From Hirundichthys speculiger (Eukaryota > Chordata > Actinopteri > Beloniformes > Exocoetidae): 64,000 nt of DNA. Numbering within the stretch: position 1 is the stretch's first letter; each line of letters starts with the position of its first letter. The DNA lies in contig JAGFBZ010000175.1 in the NCBI GenBank assembly GCA_018398805.1, positions 372,001-436,000 on the forward strand, written 5' to 3'. Positions 13,013-26,140 of this stretch are shown piece after piece. The notes under the pieces are model-generated. The model made no database searches and was not told the DNA's origin. It saw nothing but the letters and a program-made list of their open reading frames with translations. A program made the position numbers and the translations under genes.

Positions 13013-13389
13013 GTCTGCAGGTTTAAGTGAATTCTGAGTGAGTTTTAAGTGAGTAGGAAACTATTTGTCTTATTGACTGTACATAACAGGCTAGTTGACA
13101 AACTTAACCAGAACAATAGATTGTATCAAGGCTGGGCAACTAAACAGATTGACACATTGAGGATAAGTTTTGTCATAAACCTTGATCACTACTGATACGG
13201 AAATGAAATTTCAGTACATTTTTCAGCAGATTGAATTTAGCATGCATTTGTCATCTATAGTTATGTATACATGTAGAATGTATAGTTTGTACTTTATAAT
13301 ACATTATACAGTTATATATTTCCAAACATCTAAAAAAAAATGTGAATGTGGAAGAAATAGTAAAATAGTTTCAGTTTTAAAGTTTACTG

Positions 13390-14067
13390 TATGTGTGTGA
13401 CAACCTGAGAACACCCATTCACTCAAGAGCTTGTGGAACCACCTTTAGCAGTAATAATGTGGAGTAATCGTTGTCTTTGGGATGGTATCAGTCTCTTGCA
13501 TTGTTGTGTAGAACTTTTTCCCCATTGATCTTTACGATATTTCTCTATTTCATTGAGGTCATGAGTGTTTATTGTCGGATAGCTCTTTTAGGGTCCTAAC
13601 ACAGCATTTCAGTCTGGTTGAGGTCTGGATTTTGACTGGGTCATTGCAACACCCTCATTCTTTTATCTTTCAGGCACTCTACACACAAGCAACTCTGCCT
13701 GTGTGCTTGGAATCATTGTCCCGTTGCATTATCCAGTTTCAGCCAAGATTTAGCTGTCGAACAGAAGGCCTTATTTTTGGCTTGGGAATATTTTAATATA
13801 CAGAGCAGTTCATAGACAGCTCAGTGATCATGTTCTGTGGCTGCAAAACAAGCCCAAATCATCACCCTTCCACCATCATCTTTGACTCTGGTGTGAGGTG
13901 TTTTCCAAAATGCTGTGCTTGATTTTTCAGCAAACATCACCACTAATATCTACACTTTAGCATCATCTGTCCAAAGAACATTGTGTCAGGAGTCTTGTGG
14001 CTTCTTTAGATGCAACTTTGTAAACTCTAATGTTCATCTATGTGTATTTTCATTAACATGCTAACTG
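13390..14067 (-). mobile_element. Decayed Tc1-like DNA transposon (family A, inverted)
   Basis: This is the same family as 2190-2925 but in the opposite orientation. Read on the minus strand, it runs from an N-terminal remnant (14067 side) into the catalytic region and C-terminal tail near 13430. A deletion sits near 14030-14045 and there are many stops. The right side switches abruptly to another repeat at about 14069. Confidence 0.75.
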
Positions 14068-14068
14068 A

Positions 14069-14290
14069 CCAGGGGGCTATATCTGCTTTCTGGAGTTGAG
14101 TTCAGTCCAGAAGGAAGATTAACTGCAGCTGACCACTGGGGGCTGGCTCCAAAAGCTGCTCAATCTCCACTGAGCTCCATGTTAAAATATCCAATTTTGC
14201 CACGAAAATCTAGAAGTCTGATTCGAAAAACTGGTTATTCCCAGACCTCACATCCCATGACAACTGTGCAGGAGGTGACTTTTTTTTTTT
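14069..14290 (-). repeat. Short interspersed repeat (family unassigned)
   Basis: The block begins CAGGGGGCTATATC and contains GGGGGCTGGCTCCAAAAGC. I recognise this as a common teleost interspersed sequence, but I cannot name its class. It ends at a T tract (14279-14294). Confidence 0.5.
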
Positions 14291-17171
14291 TTTTGGTCCA
14301 TAATTAGGGATGTAGTCTTTTGATTGAGGACTGGTGTAGCCAATAGCTAGATGTCATAAATTTAGGGTACACACATTTCTTACAACATGTTTTTATTTGT
14401 GTAAGATGATGTTGTAATATGTGCTAAATATGTGCTTACAACAGAATTATCCAGAAATGTTGTATTTCTTACAACATTATTCAGAAATGTGTACTAACAG
14501 ATAAAATGTTTCCGTTCAAAAGAGTGCTACTTTTTTAGGCTCCTAATAGCTATAGCACATATGTAATTATGACTCAGTCATCTTCAATCAAGGCAAAGTA
14601 CACCAAAAAACCAAGAATGACCAGATCTAATGTTTCTTAATGATACTCTCTCTGTTTGCATTGACAGTGTAGATTTTACTCTCAAGTTTCTAATTCCTCA
14701 GCTGTTTTGTGTTGTAGTGCTTTATAGTAGTTTAGTTGAGTAAGTTGGCTGCAGTTGTACATCAAAATCTTGCTTACTGTAGCTGTAACCATAGACCAGC
14801 TTTATTCACATTTACAGAAATGCCAATCTGAAATGACAGGCTCAGGTAACTTGTTTATTAAAGCAATAATAAATATATCTGCATTAGATTTTTCAGGAGA
14901 TATTGCAATAAGAGGATGAGGGAATATCTCTTCCTTTCTGTGTGTGTAAGCTGATTTTTCAAATTTTGCATTTATGATACTATTGGTGGGGACAAAGAGA
15001 AAGGAGATACCACTTATAATCCTACAAGACCACCTGCATACAGAAAAAGTGAAGCTCAATGAAGGACTTTGATGCAGATAACAGGTAAACTAATAATCAT
15101 GTAAAAACATATCAAATCAAGCACACTCTGAACACTGTCACCATTATTTAGGCTGTAATGCTTTTGAAATAATATATGATTTGTACTTTAATTTCTTTAC
15201 AATGAGAAACACACATTGTGTAGCCAGACATAATTTCTTCTCACTCACACACATTAAAAAAAAATCAAAATGACAGCAAATCAAGAAGGACCAAGTGGTT
15301 ACACTGGAAGGGCTTGAGGTGGACAAAATATTCTCCCAGGACAAGGTTGGCAAGCACTGGAAGTGAAAGTCACACACACAAAAAATATATCCACGCAGTT
15401 TGTTACATACACCCCGAAGCTAACAGAGGAAAGCTTGAGTGGCAGGTAGTGATGTGAAGCATCAGTCATTTTTAAGGCTGATCAGTCATTGGGAAGCTCA
15501 AGGTTCCATGGCAATAGATGTGTGTTTGCATCATTGTCATGAGTGCAGATCTGGGGCCACAGAACGGCATAAACATGACTGAGGCAAATGCAGTTGTGCT
15601 TATTTCAGTATCACTAAATCAACACAAAGGGTTATATGCTAATGCATACTTACGTTTCTGGCTATAAGCTATTATTAGCAGAAAGAGATGGTCTGCAGTG
15701 CTGTGGGTGTGTGTCCATCTGTGTGTATAATTATAACTGTGCAGTGATGTGGGCCCTGGAGCCTCCCCAGGGCCAAGTTCAACTCCATCATGTTTTCTCT
15801 CCGCTTACAAACCACCTCTGCATTGGACTCTGCCTTTACGTCCCCAGGAACATGCTGTGGAGCAGTGCATTTACACAACCCCTCCTGTCAATAATTGAAA
15901 AAGAAAAAAAAAAACTATGACCGTATTCGTCTCTCAGCTTGATGTGTCTCTGAAATATGTTAATATGTTGGATGCTTCAGAAAATGATACTTGAATGTCA
16001 GTCTTCTCCATGTAATTTCATGCAGAATGTGCTTAGCTTGCAGCACAATTTACTTGCAGAGCACACACAGCTTAACTGGCAGCATTTATTGGGTTCTTAG
16101 AAACACTTGCTTGGCTGTTCCAGTACCTCTAAAAAAAACTGCCCTATTTAGCAAGCAATTAACTCATTTTGGATTTAACCCCCAAAATCTGTCAAGTTAT
16201 ACTAATAACCTGTGTACCATCTTTAACCATTATCAGTGCTCATCAACTTTTTTTTTTTTTTTTGTCAGCATCACACCCAGCTCTCTCTGATGCTTTAAGC
16301 ACAAACTCAACTCAAAGGATTTTTACAAATCTAGTTCCATAATTCAGTGTACAAAGCCCTCCAGTCAGATGATAGTAAGTATTGCAGTCAGGCTCACATT
16401 TCAGCAGAATACATTTCAACTGTCAAAATCTGAAGGCTTCTAAACATATGCAGGATAATCAGACTACTCTCATCCTGAGCACTTCAAGTGTTGCAATTTT
16501 GTCTGAGCCAGTAGTGGCTCCAAGATATGAATGATGTGTCTTTTAGTATTGGTGCCATTAAGAACCAGAAATAACAATATTACCTCATGAAACACTCAAA
16601 AAGTGCTAAACTTGGACCACCTGGGCAACAGAAGACCTGATTTTGACTACTGGATTTTCGTGCCTTTTTTCTTTCTTTCCACTGTTTCAATCTCGAATTA
16701 GAATCCTCAGAGACACTTTTACATTTTCAATTTCATCCTCATATGGTTCTTTATGCTCAGCTACCAAAACCTAGTTTAACCTATATAAAAAGATCATGGA
16801 AAAGATTATGGAGATCAAGCAACACACTTGACTTCTATATACTGGACTAACCTGAAACCATATTACACAAAGATATCAACTCTGTACAGAAGTGTTGCAG
16901 AGTACTCTGAGCCTGAGCTCATCTCAGATGGACAAAAAGATGGTGTACACATGTTTTGTAGTCAGAGGAGCCCATAGTTGTGCTTGATTTTAATGTACTT
17001 CAAAGAGCTTTATTTGGGTGTAAAGTAAGCTTGACTGACATTCTTAAGATCCAAGGAATGTCATTGTTGGAAAGTTTGAAAAATTATGCAAATTTTTTGT
17101 TGTTTTTTGTTTGTTTGTTTGTTTTCTTGTCAGTTGTGAACAGAATGGCCTACTTTTATCTGTGGGTTCAG

Positions 17172-18259
17172 TACTGATGGACAAATTAAAATTTGTGAAG
17201 CATTGAGGCTTTCCTTCATTTTGGACTGAAAATGATATGAAGCTTCACTATAAGGAGGAACAGTGACATCTGGTGGCAGAGGAGAATTACAGCAGGCGCT
17301 TCTTAATTTGACCAAAGTCCTGTGACCAAACATCTTGCAGTACCAGCTGTGTGCAGTCAAACTCATTCAGCGATGCATGCTCATAAATAGATTTTAAGTT
17401 CTCGAAGAGAAATTCATTATTGCAGTAGCTGTCGTTATTAAAGTCTCTTCAATGATTCATTATAGATGGTTACTTCTGTGTTCACGAAAAATAGTCGTCT
17501 GAGTTGCAGCAGATCTAAAGAAGCCTGTGGCTGAATGCTGCTGAATCACTGTGTTCTGTAGAGGATATTTAGGGCTGTCCATGACGTTTTTCATTTTATG
17601 AAGTATCCTCCTTTGCACAATCAGCTCTAGAGGCTCCAGAACAGAGCCAGCCTTCCTTATTAGTTTGTTCAGTTTCTTTAAGTACCTGGCTCTGATGCTG
17701 CTCTAATAAAAGCAGATATTAGACAAAAATATAAAGCTGCATGTTTGTGGCTGGATTCAATCCTTTACCCAAAGTGAGAGAAAAGTTATAATCGCTATTT
17801 GCAACCTGCAGAGCTACACCAGCGCATCGTTTGAAAGCTAAATTATGTTTCTTTATTAGTTTTTAGTACATATATACATGCTGGTATTAACTATGTTTTT
17901 TCTTTTTCATTTTGTGCAGGATTAGTGAAATCTGATCTCATAGAAGTGTCAGTAATCATGCTTGTCACTGATCACGTTGTAAAAAGAGGCAGCGCTCTGT
18001 ACATAGCAAAAGGACAAACACTGAAAAGCATTGAAAGTTCTGAGCCCAAGAAACGCATTGTAACACCACGAACCAATGAAATGATTTAAAACATTTTAAA
18101 GCAATGAAGTGCCAATGAAGCAGCAATAAAGTTCAAAACTTCAGACGTCATTGGTCACATGACATTGGTGCTTTGAATGAAGCTCTGACACAGTGTTTTA
18201 AATCACTTCAGAAAGAGTGACACAAGCTCCGAAGCCTCAGTATCATTTGCCCATCACTA
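17172..18259. mobile_element. Non-autonomous hAT-like element with Rex1 insertion
   Basis: The left end (TACTGATGGACAAATT at 17172) and inverted right end (TAGTGATGGGCAAATG at 18259) form imperfect terminal repeats. Subterminal GAAGC/GAGGCTT blocks occur at both ends. The flanking octamers GGGTTCAG and GGATTCTG match at 6 of 8 positions, consistent with an aged 8-bp hAT duplication. No transposase is recognisable inside. Confidence 0.65.
17518..17702 (-). mobile_element. Rex1-type LINE fragment nested in hAT-like element
   Basis: This aligns over ~185 bp with the C-terminal reverse-transcriptase coding region of the copy at 3425-4562 (compare 3644-3850). Shared blocks include GAGGCTCCAGA, AGTTTGTT and CTGATGCTGCT. 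It has frame disruptions and lacks the 3' tail. Confidence 0.75.
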
Positions 18260-18399
18260 GGATTCTGGGAGCTCTGCTGTCTTGCTGCTATTGGACTTAG
18301 CAGAATATTGTGATCTACTGTGTCAAGGGCAGCTGATATCACATTTTGAGCAGTGTGTTGGTTTTAAAAGGTACAGTCCTAAAATAGTTCCAGTCTTAC

Positions 18400-19497
18400 C
18401 CTTTCAGACAGGAGCTTTTCTGTTAATTTAGGCCAATATTCCTCAACTGTGTCCCCACAATGTTTAAGGGTTCTTCAGGGCTCCAGATTGGGCTCTGCTC
18501 TTTATTCTTTATATATTCTACCTTTAGGATTTTCTTTTCATTGTTTTGCATACAATCTTAAAATGTATCCGCCAATAAAATCAATTGTCTTAACATTCAG
18601 GCTGTGGTGAGGTGTCTCTGAGATGTTCAGTCATGGATGGGATCAAACTTCATGAATCTTAACAAAAATAAAACAAATAATTTTATTTGGAAAGCCAAAC
18701 CTGCTAGATGGTTATAACAGCGTTATTGGCTGGTTAGACTGGAGCTTTTTTAATTAAGACTCCTCAGTAAGGTGAAGGCCTACCTCCCTTAATAGGACTT
18801 TGAGGAGTTATTCATGCTTTTATTACATCTTATTTAGATTATTGTAATTCTTTGTATTTTGGTCTTGATCAGTCATCATTGCGGCGTGTACAGGCAGTAC
18901 AAATGCAGCAACTTGCCTTCTGATCGGAAAAAGAAAGATTTGATCACATTACTCCTGTCCTGGCCTCCTTACACTGGCTTCCTGTCTATTTCAGGATCCA
19001 GTTCAAAACTTTAATACTTGTTTTTAAGTGTCTCAAAGGCTTGGCACCACCCTACTTGTGTGAACTGTTAAAGCCTCATACCCCAGTTAGAGCACCGAGG
19101 TCTACAAACCAGCTGCTCTTGGATGTTCCCAGATCTAGACTGAAAACTGAGGTGATAGCACATTTTCGGTGGCAGCCTCCAGACTTTGAAACTGTTTACT
19201 TTTTAACATTAGAACTGCTATAAACTTGATCATTTTAAAACCAATTTTTTTCTCCATTGGCTTTTAGTCTTAAATTAGAAAAATTGACAGGTTTTTATCA
19301 TGCAAACACTGTTTTGTGCTTTTTTTTTTTTTTATAATGTTGTTCCCATTTTAATCTTTTTCTGCATCAGGTTTTATTGTTTTTAGTTTACCATTTATTG
19401 CTTGACATTTGTTTTATCTGTGCAGTTGTACAGTGCTTTGGTCAGCTCCTCACTGTTTTAATTGTGCTAAATAAATAAAAATTGACTTGACTTTAAT
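18400..19497 (+). mobile_element. L2/Maui-type LINE, 5'-truncated and decayed
   Basis: The plus strand shows a decayed reverse transcriptase. A QGS-x-LG-x-x-LYSLYILPLG-type motif B region is at about 18470-18530, a WMGSNFMNLNKNK-type stretch at about 18635-18680, and the C-terminal HITPVLASLHWLPVYFRIQF-type region at about 18945-19005. The last open piece (19041-19223) is the protein C-terminus. The 3' end (19430-19497) has the GTGCTAAATAAATAAAAATT tail typical of fish L2 elements. Many frameshifts and stops make it a dead copy. It abuts the hAT-like element ending at 18259. Confidence 0.85.
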
Positions 19498-22400
19498 GGA
19501 AAAGGAAATACATCTTCCACTGACAGTTTTACTTGTCAAACCTGTTTAATTTAAATTTATTTTTTGTAACTATATTAACAGGCACTTTAAAGATTCTAAT
19601 ATCCATTTTTTTTTCCCATAATCAAAGTTATTTTCCTAATGCTTTGCAGTTGTTATCCAGATGTTTTTTTTCCTTGCATTTTATCTAGTAGTAGAAGCAA
19701 ATAAAATCCTTGTTAACTCCCTAAAATGTGCCAAGCCAAAGTTAGGCGATAACTTAACACTCCTACCTGTTAGACAAATTTGGTTACAAATACAAGAAGG
19801 CAGTGTGCACATGTCTATGTGTAGTCCTTAAATGCTGCTGTAAACAGCACAGCTGGCAAAGTTACATTCAGCCACCTCATTAAGTTGATCTGTGGGAAGC
19901 TCATGTTAACAAAAAAGACGCAAACACACAACTGTAAGCAATGTGGAGGTGAAAGTGTTCAGCAGAGTGAATTATTACTCTGCAGCTAAGCAAACAAACA
20001 AAACTACCGTCACAAACAAGAATATGCCCACTCACTAAATACTGGAAGTTAACCTTTAAAAGGCCAACTGTAGCCCCATGGCTATTAAACCTTTAAACAC
20101 TGCTACTTGAGATGAACACACAAACATGCACTCACATAAATACAGGGAATATGTCATCTCAAATACACATATTTTTCTTAGTTTTCTCCTTCTAATATAA
20201 ATAAAAACAAACCACATACAGACATAGAAATTGGCCTTTCTGCAATAACTTGTAATTTACTTCAAAACTGACTAATGGACTCGTAAAATGACCTTAAATG
20301 GCGTATTGTTGTTGCTCAAGTCATGTGTAGTTGTGTGTTTCTGTGTATGATAAAATAACTCATAACTAGCGACACAGTAAAGTGGTATTAACTGAAAGAA
20401 GTTTGAATTGTCACAAATAAACAAAAATGACATGTAACAATCATCTTTTTCTCTTTTCTTTATATCATTTCTTTTGCATACTACACAATAAGGATGATGG
20501 ATTTGTGTGTGTAAATCAAATGCGTTTAACTAAGCTGCACTGTGTGAAATTCTGGACGAGGATGCTCACATATACAGAGACGGGAGTCATGCTAATCAGC
20601 ATGACTAGAAAACGTCGGTCACTGTGCACGCACGCTGCATTCCCAGCATTTAATGAGAGAAGAGAATGAAAGTGTTTAGTCCCTGATACCTTATCACAAA
20701 TACTCTACAAAATTGGTACCCGATAACATTAAGTGGTGACTCACAGCACCTATATTTCTACTACTGCAGTTGATTTTGTGTTGACTTCAATGAAAGCACA
20801 GCAGAACATCATACAGTTACTAACACTGCTCATCACATTGTCGCAGAATGATGTCTCATCAGCCAGTGTCAGATCAGTCAATAACTTGTCAATAGCTCAG
20901 TTGACAGCTTCTAAGCAAGTTACCTTGAACTGTCAGATTGTGAAGTCCCGGCATTATTTTCTCATGTAATTGTATCCATTTTGCATAAATTAATAAAAAC
21001 TACAGACATTGGATATCCATCAAAATGTCAGCAATGTGTGGTCCCATCCCACAGGTTGAAAAATTGCTTTGTAGTCAAATTCACAAGCACCTGTCAATAC
21101 CTTAATTTGGCAACCAGGTAAGGTTCTGCTATTAATTTAGTGCTACAGACAGTTATTTTAATGAATTATAACGTATCTGTTATAATGCAAAAAGAAAATA
21201 TGCACACGTGCAAATGTTTGGTAAATTTGATAACAGGAAATTCAATTAGGCTCAACATGAGGCACCACTTTTCAAAAAGTGCAGCTGTCGTACTGACAGC
21301 TTCAACAAATATGACTGTCAGTAATGTATGTTCCATCAAAATACATTAAGTTATCACTGCTCATGTGTTTTTTGTTTTTTTTTCAGGGGGGGGGGGTGGT
21401 TATACCATAGTTTCACTGAAGTGATCTGATTTTGCACGATACTGAAGGTTAGAGAAGCAGGATTGGGGGCTGTCTGGATTAAATGACCAAATAATGTTTT
21501 CTCATCCCTCAGCAACTAATATTGAAGTGCCCTTGGAAAGAGCACCAGACCCTCAAGTGCTCAGACTGAACTGCTCAGAAATGCAAAACTGTGACTGTAC
21601 TGGCTGGTGGTAATGGAGGTGAGTGCAAAGGTACAGTCTGGGTCAGAGAACACCCACTCTGCAAATGCTGTCTTGTAGCGTTGCACTATGTTGGTTTATT
21701 TTGCCAGCCACTTTAGCAGGCAACAACGCACCAATGCCATTTGCAAAGGGACCCATGCCTTCTGCCCATTTTAAGCCCAAGCTCACTCTGTATCCAAGTT
21801 GCCCTCGTTGTATCCAGATATGGGCAGTTTCAAAAGAAGCACACGTTACAGACCAGTGTTGTGCAGCAGAGTGGAGTGGCTGATTCCACCCCCTTTAACC
21901 AACAGAGGCACAAAGACTTGTTTCAAAGTGGTTCTTTCATACTTCATCGCTCTGATACTTTGACCAGACAGACAATTAATTGAGATCTCAGGAAAACTGC
22001 ATCAACCTTTAAAAAAGGGCATCATTTCTCTCCTTTGAGGTAGGATTATGATGATACAGGAATCATTCTCTTTGACCCAGTTTAATTATAATAAGGTGGC
22101 CATTATATTAATTTGCACTATGAAAGTTAAACAAGTCTTTGCTTACTCAATAATACTCTGTTACAAGTCAAGAGCCTCTGATCTAGTATTCAATCTGACT
22201 GCCTTTATTATACTGCATATTATTTATGGTGCAGCTATTACTAAAGATCAATAGCACTTAAACTGCTCCATTGATATTGAAACCTACACTGATTTATACG
22301 CACATGGATCATTGGTTAAATCCAGGCAAACACACATGAATGAACAAACAAATACACACCAATATTTAGTCAGTATCTTCCCAAATGTTGTAAAAGTATA

Positions 22401-23699
22401 TATATTTTTTATTTTTGGGGTTATTCATTTAGGTCCAGAGTTGCACACTCAGACACCAGATAAACACTTTCATAGCTGAAAAATGTGATTTTAACCAGGC
22501 AGAATTCTGTTTCTAGTTTATTTTCAAAGTCTGCAAGCCGACTGGCTGACAAACCTGTACGCACATTCACAAACACACAGTTGGCCATATCACAGAAGAC
22601 TTATTTTAAGTAGTAGGTTTTGAATTATTGGATCTCACCAGCAAAGATAAACATAGCCACACATCCAAACGAACACACTTGAACTCACTCATGACCGCTA
22701 TTACAAATAAAGAAACCTAAAGGACACTGAGTTTGGGTGTGTTAAGAGGCCCTACTGGCAATGTAGTCAAGCCTTGGGGATTGCCAGCTCTGCCAAGGAT
22801 ATGACACAAGCTCTTCAGAAAACTACTGGCAGATGGATGAATAGATGCAGTAACGGTGGAGAGTGAAAATCCTTTAAACTTAATGGGCAGAGTGCTGTAT
22901 TAATACCTCCAAAGTTGAGGTTTGACTGTAAACCATCAAGCTCTGTCTTGGGGAGATGAGTGGAGGGCAGAAAATTAGCCCCAAAAAAGAGACTACTTTT
23001 TTGTTACTAAAAATCAGGAATTCATCTTATGTCAAAAATCTCTCAGCTAGAAGAACCCAGTGTTTCTCTCATCCCATCACAGTGAAATGTTTTGTAAGAG
23101 ACATGGAGGGTTTTGAAAAGCTGTATCACATTTCAAATTATTCTATATCCATATTCCGTTGTTACTAGAAACATAAAATGATCTCACCCATAAGAGGTGG
23201 ATACACATTCTCTGTTAAACAAAGCAAACGCTGTTTGGCAAGACCTTTCTTTTATGTGAATTTGTCCCTCAGCAAGATTTTCTTCATGGTTATATTTATC
23301 CTAAGCTAACCACGACTGAGATTTAGAAGCTTCACTTGCATGTAACTGTATCACTGACTTTTTTTTTTTTTCTTTTCTGACATTGAGGGAAAATTGCAGC
23401 AAAGTCAGATGAATATGAATAAACTCTTCAGGAGCAAAAATGTTATTAAAGTTTAAACAATACTCTCAGAAGTACACAAAAACAACTTTGTTTGAGAAGT
23501 ACAGAAGCCCTACAATTTTCTTTTTATGGCTATAACCCTGCAGCTACCAAACTTAATAGACAATTGCTGATCAGTCAGCTTTGGTATGCATAACGGGAGG
23601 ATTTTGAATCTTTGGTGTCATGATTGCAGCTGCAATACATTAGGCTATGGAGATCCCTGACTTTTCTGTTGCAAACACTGAACGTTAGAACTAGTTTTT

Positions 23700-23855
23700 A
23701 TTTATAATGCTTGAGACAAGCATTTGTTAGCTTTATAAGCTCGTAGCTTTGACTTTGTTAGCTTTATATCTCCTATTTTAGTTTACATAATATATTTGAG
23801 ACAAGCATATGTTGAGACAAGCTTTAGCTTTATAAGCTCGTAGCTTTGTTTATTT
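23700..23855. repeat. Imperfect local duplication
   Basis: GAGACAAGCAT...TAGCTTTATAAGCTCGTAGCTTTG occurs at about 23713-23752 and again, rearranged, at about 23790-23849. Confidence 0.7.
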
Positions 23856-25167
23856 CTGTGCCTATATAGTTACACTTTCTTATATAATGTATACAGTATT
23901 GAGGAATTTCTATCAGAAACACTTTGTACTGCAGATAGACCATAAGAGAAAACATTTCAGCACTGGTACAGCTCTGCAGGTAAGATTCACTGGCTAACAG
24001 TTAAGGTCATTTTAAAATCAGAATGTCAATTTCCATCCGTTGAATCTATAACCAGCCAGAAGTGTCAAAGTCAATTTGGAGCTCTGAATCAGCGCTGCAT
24101 CAAGGTCCCCTTCTCTGAAATTTGATCACATAAAATGCAAGTTTAAATGTCAAACCTCAGAGGAATCTCATCGATTTGCTGATATATTCAATTGCTAATA
24201 GTTCACTCAGAAAATAGACATTTCCACCCACAATTCCTGCTCAAGTTAAATTACCTGTTGAAAACTCAATATGATATTAGATTGTGACATTGTGACTTTT
24301 TCTGTCAATTTCCCCTTATAATAATATCATCCAAACAGGCTACATCTGTGGCACATGGTTCTGACTTTTATCTACGTAAATTAAATCTAAGTTTTGTAGA
24401 GGGCAACTGATTTAAGTACGTTATCCAAGCGGGGATACATGAGAATTGTGTGTGAGTTAAAAGTGAAGACATCTCAACAAGAGAAGAGCAGCATAAGCAG
24501 TGACCCAGATCTCCCACCTTCCACCAACATTCACTATCTGAAAACAGACTCATACAAACACGTAGCCTGCACATTTAGGCACAAGGGACTCAGGTAGAAT
24601 ATTTATTTTTCCCCTTCACAGAAACGTGATTTCAACTTTCAAAATGCTGAGAGTACTGAAAAGGGAATGAACGTGAATAACGCCAAAAACAGGGGCAGAC
24701 AGATGAGGGAAAAGGGTAGCGTTACAGTTACAGCAAGTTACAGTTGGGCAAATCGGTCCAGTTTAATGAGTGTCCCACAAGTCCCCGTGAAATTTTCCAC
24801 ACACACTCCCTACTTCTTAGGCTCTATATCTCCTAGTTTTTTTTTTAACTAAAAATGCGAGTATTTACATGAGAGAGACAAAACACAGAGAGGCTGTGAA
24901 TTGCACCCAGGATCTAGTTTGCCTCCCAGCATCCAAAAGCCACTCGGTCACCCATCAGCCAACCACCGCTGACCAGCTACAGCTTCATCCTTCCCCACCA
25001 ATAACTCACTTGCGGATAAGGCTGATGCAGCAGCCAACCGAGACAACCGATCAGTCTCTCATCATCCTCAGTCATCCAATATGCCACCCATCCTTCCGTC
25101 CGCCAGGCTGCCGCGCATCGCTCAGCGGGGGGAGAGTGCGCGCACCTCCCACCGTCACGCGTCTTAC

Positions 25168-25206
25168 CTTGAGCGCTTCTATGTCCAAAGACGCCGACTG
25201 GTCCAT
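25168..25206 (-). CDS. sgcz: Sarcoglycan zeta, coding exon 1 (N-terminal 13 residues)
   Basis: Read on the minus strand, ATG at 25206 begins MDQSASLDIEALK and is followed directly by a consensus donor (AAG|GTAAGA, intron starting at 25167). Human zeta-sarcoglycan has an isoform whose 13-residue N-terminal extension is MDRSTNLDIQELK: same length, same splice position and the same M-D-x-S-x-x-LDI-x-x-LK pattern. The start context is good (G at -3, G at +4). The protein is a type II membrane glycoprotein of the sarcoglycan-dystrophin complex at the muscle sarcolemma. This exon gives only its cytoplasmic tip; the transmembrane helix and the extracellular domain lie in later exons outside the window. 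The divergent neighbour is tusc3, as in human. The exon is too short to be found by ORF length. I am confident because residue pattern, donor, local CpG richness and synteny agree. Confidence 0.9.
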
Positions 25207-25950
25207 GACTGATGGAGAAGAGCAGCAAATCAAAAAAAACAAGTCCCGGGCGCAGAGATGCTGAGAGGGATGAGGATTAGAAACGGAACCCCCCTTCCCA
25301 AAAAAAAAAAGAGGGGTTGGTGGGGAGTTGGGGAGGCTCTTAGAATCCCAAACTCCGCTGCTGCATTCCCCGGGTCGCTTTTAAGATTAGATTGTTCATA
25401 TTCCAGAAGGGCGACGGATCCTCTCAGTTTGAAGCCTCCCAGTGGGTCGCTTGTTAAAATCAGAACTCCACGCCACAAAAGTCCCCCCGCCACCCACCCC
25501 CACCTCCAGTCCCGGGTCTGTCCGTGCTTGTCTGTTCACTTGGAGAACAGAAAGTAAGTAGAAAGGGAATACATTTCCCCTCCCGAGCCTCGTGTTTCAA
25601 GATGCGCCTTTTACGCACTCGATGAACGATCCGGTAGGTGTTTTTGTAATGTTACATCTGAAATACCCCCCACCCCCCTCTGCTTTCCCCCCCTCTCTCT
25701 CTCCCCCCCTCTCTTTCTCTGCTGGAATGAAGCCGGGATGAAGACTCTCCCTTGCAGTCGATCAGAGCTGCAATTATATCCAGCTGAATCCCCCGGCAAA
25801 TGTGAAAGTGATGTTGTGCCTGCTCTTGCAGTGGAATGGAAACTGGAGAGAAGATGTCCGGATCAGAGAGGAGGTATTCAGCCTTGCCTGGGCGACTTCC
25901 ATGCGGCAAACCGCCAGAGAAATCAGCTCCCCTCGAAAGAGAAAGAGAGG
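25207..25950 (-). promoter_or_regulatory. sgcz: sgcz 5' UTR / promoter region (GC-richer)
   Basis: Upstream of the sgcz start codon the DNA becomes GC- and CpG-rich relative to the window, and this also extends into the start of the intron (25080-25170). I see no clear TATA box, and the transcription start cannot be placed. If the 5' UTR reaches 25400, it contains a 19-codon upstream frame on the minus strand (25399 to 25340). Pyrimidine/purine-rich blocks occur at 25660-25720. The plus-strand frames across this region (for example 24869-25264 and 25258-25557) are antisense and show no protein features. Confidence 0.6.
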
Positions 25951-25954
25951 AGGA

Positions 25955-25957
<3 letters not shown>

Positions 25958-25990
<33 letters not shown>
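25958..25990. repeat. (GA)n microsatellite
   Basis: About 16 GA units upstream of sgcz on its non-transcribed side. Confidence 0.9.
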
Positions 25991-25993
<3 letters not shown>

Positions 25994-26095
25994 TGGGAGA
26001 AATGCTGAAGAGAGGAGATGGGTAGAGCTGCTGGAGTTAGAAGCAGAGAGACGGAAGAAAGGTTGCTGTATATTATTTCAATGATTGACGTACCA

Positions 26096-26109
26096 GTGTG
26101 TGTGTGTGG

Positions 26110-26138
<29 letters not shown>
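26096..26138. repeat. (TG)n microsatellite
   Basis: About 20 TG units with one interruption (GGG at 26108-26110). Confidence 0.9.

Positions 26139-26140
<2 letters not shown>

Larger units (their letters stand above)
1..25167 (-). other. sgcz: sgcz intron 1 (5' part, continues beyond window start)
   Basis: The sgcz exon 1 donor at 25167/25168 opens this intron, which is transcribed leftwards. No minus-strand frame in 1-25167 encodes the next sgcz segment (cytoplasmic tail plus the transmembrane helix conserved in delta/zeta sarcoglycans), so exon 2 lies outside the window. Outside the repeats listed separately, I see only AT-rich single-copy-looking DNA in 1-2189, 4563-8267, 9820-10662, 11086-12399, 14291-17171 and 19498-25167. 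Minor items there are a T tract near 5667-5684, a pyrimidine-rich stretch at about 5420-5600, G runs near 7781 and 21387, and a (TG)n at 7216-7236. Human SGCZ also has a very large first intron; that this stretch is intron is inferred from the exon assignment. Confidence 0.75.

Noticed and set aside
1..25167. miR-383, which lies in the SGCZ gene in mammals
   Set aside because: I looked for the mature sequence and its star strand in minus orientation and saw no match. If conserved, it is probably further into the intron, beyond the window start.
24869..25264. 131-codon plus-strand frame over the sgcz first exon
   Set aside because: It runs antisense to the recognised exon and CpG-rich leader, has no domain, and its composition reflects GC-rich DNA.
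25738..26084. Plus-strand frames rich in Arg-Glu upstream of sgcz
   Set aside because: They translate the GA microsatellite and flanking purine-rich DNA.
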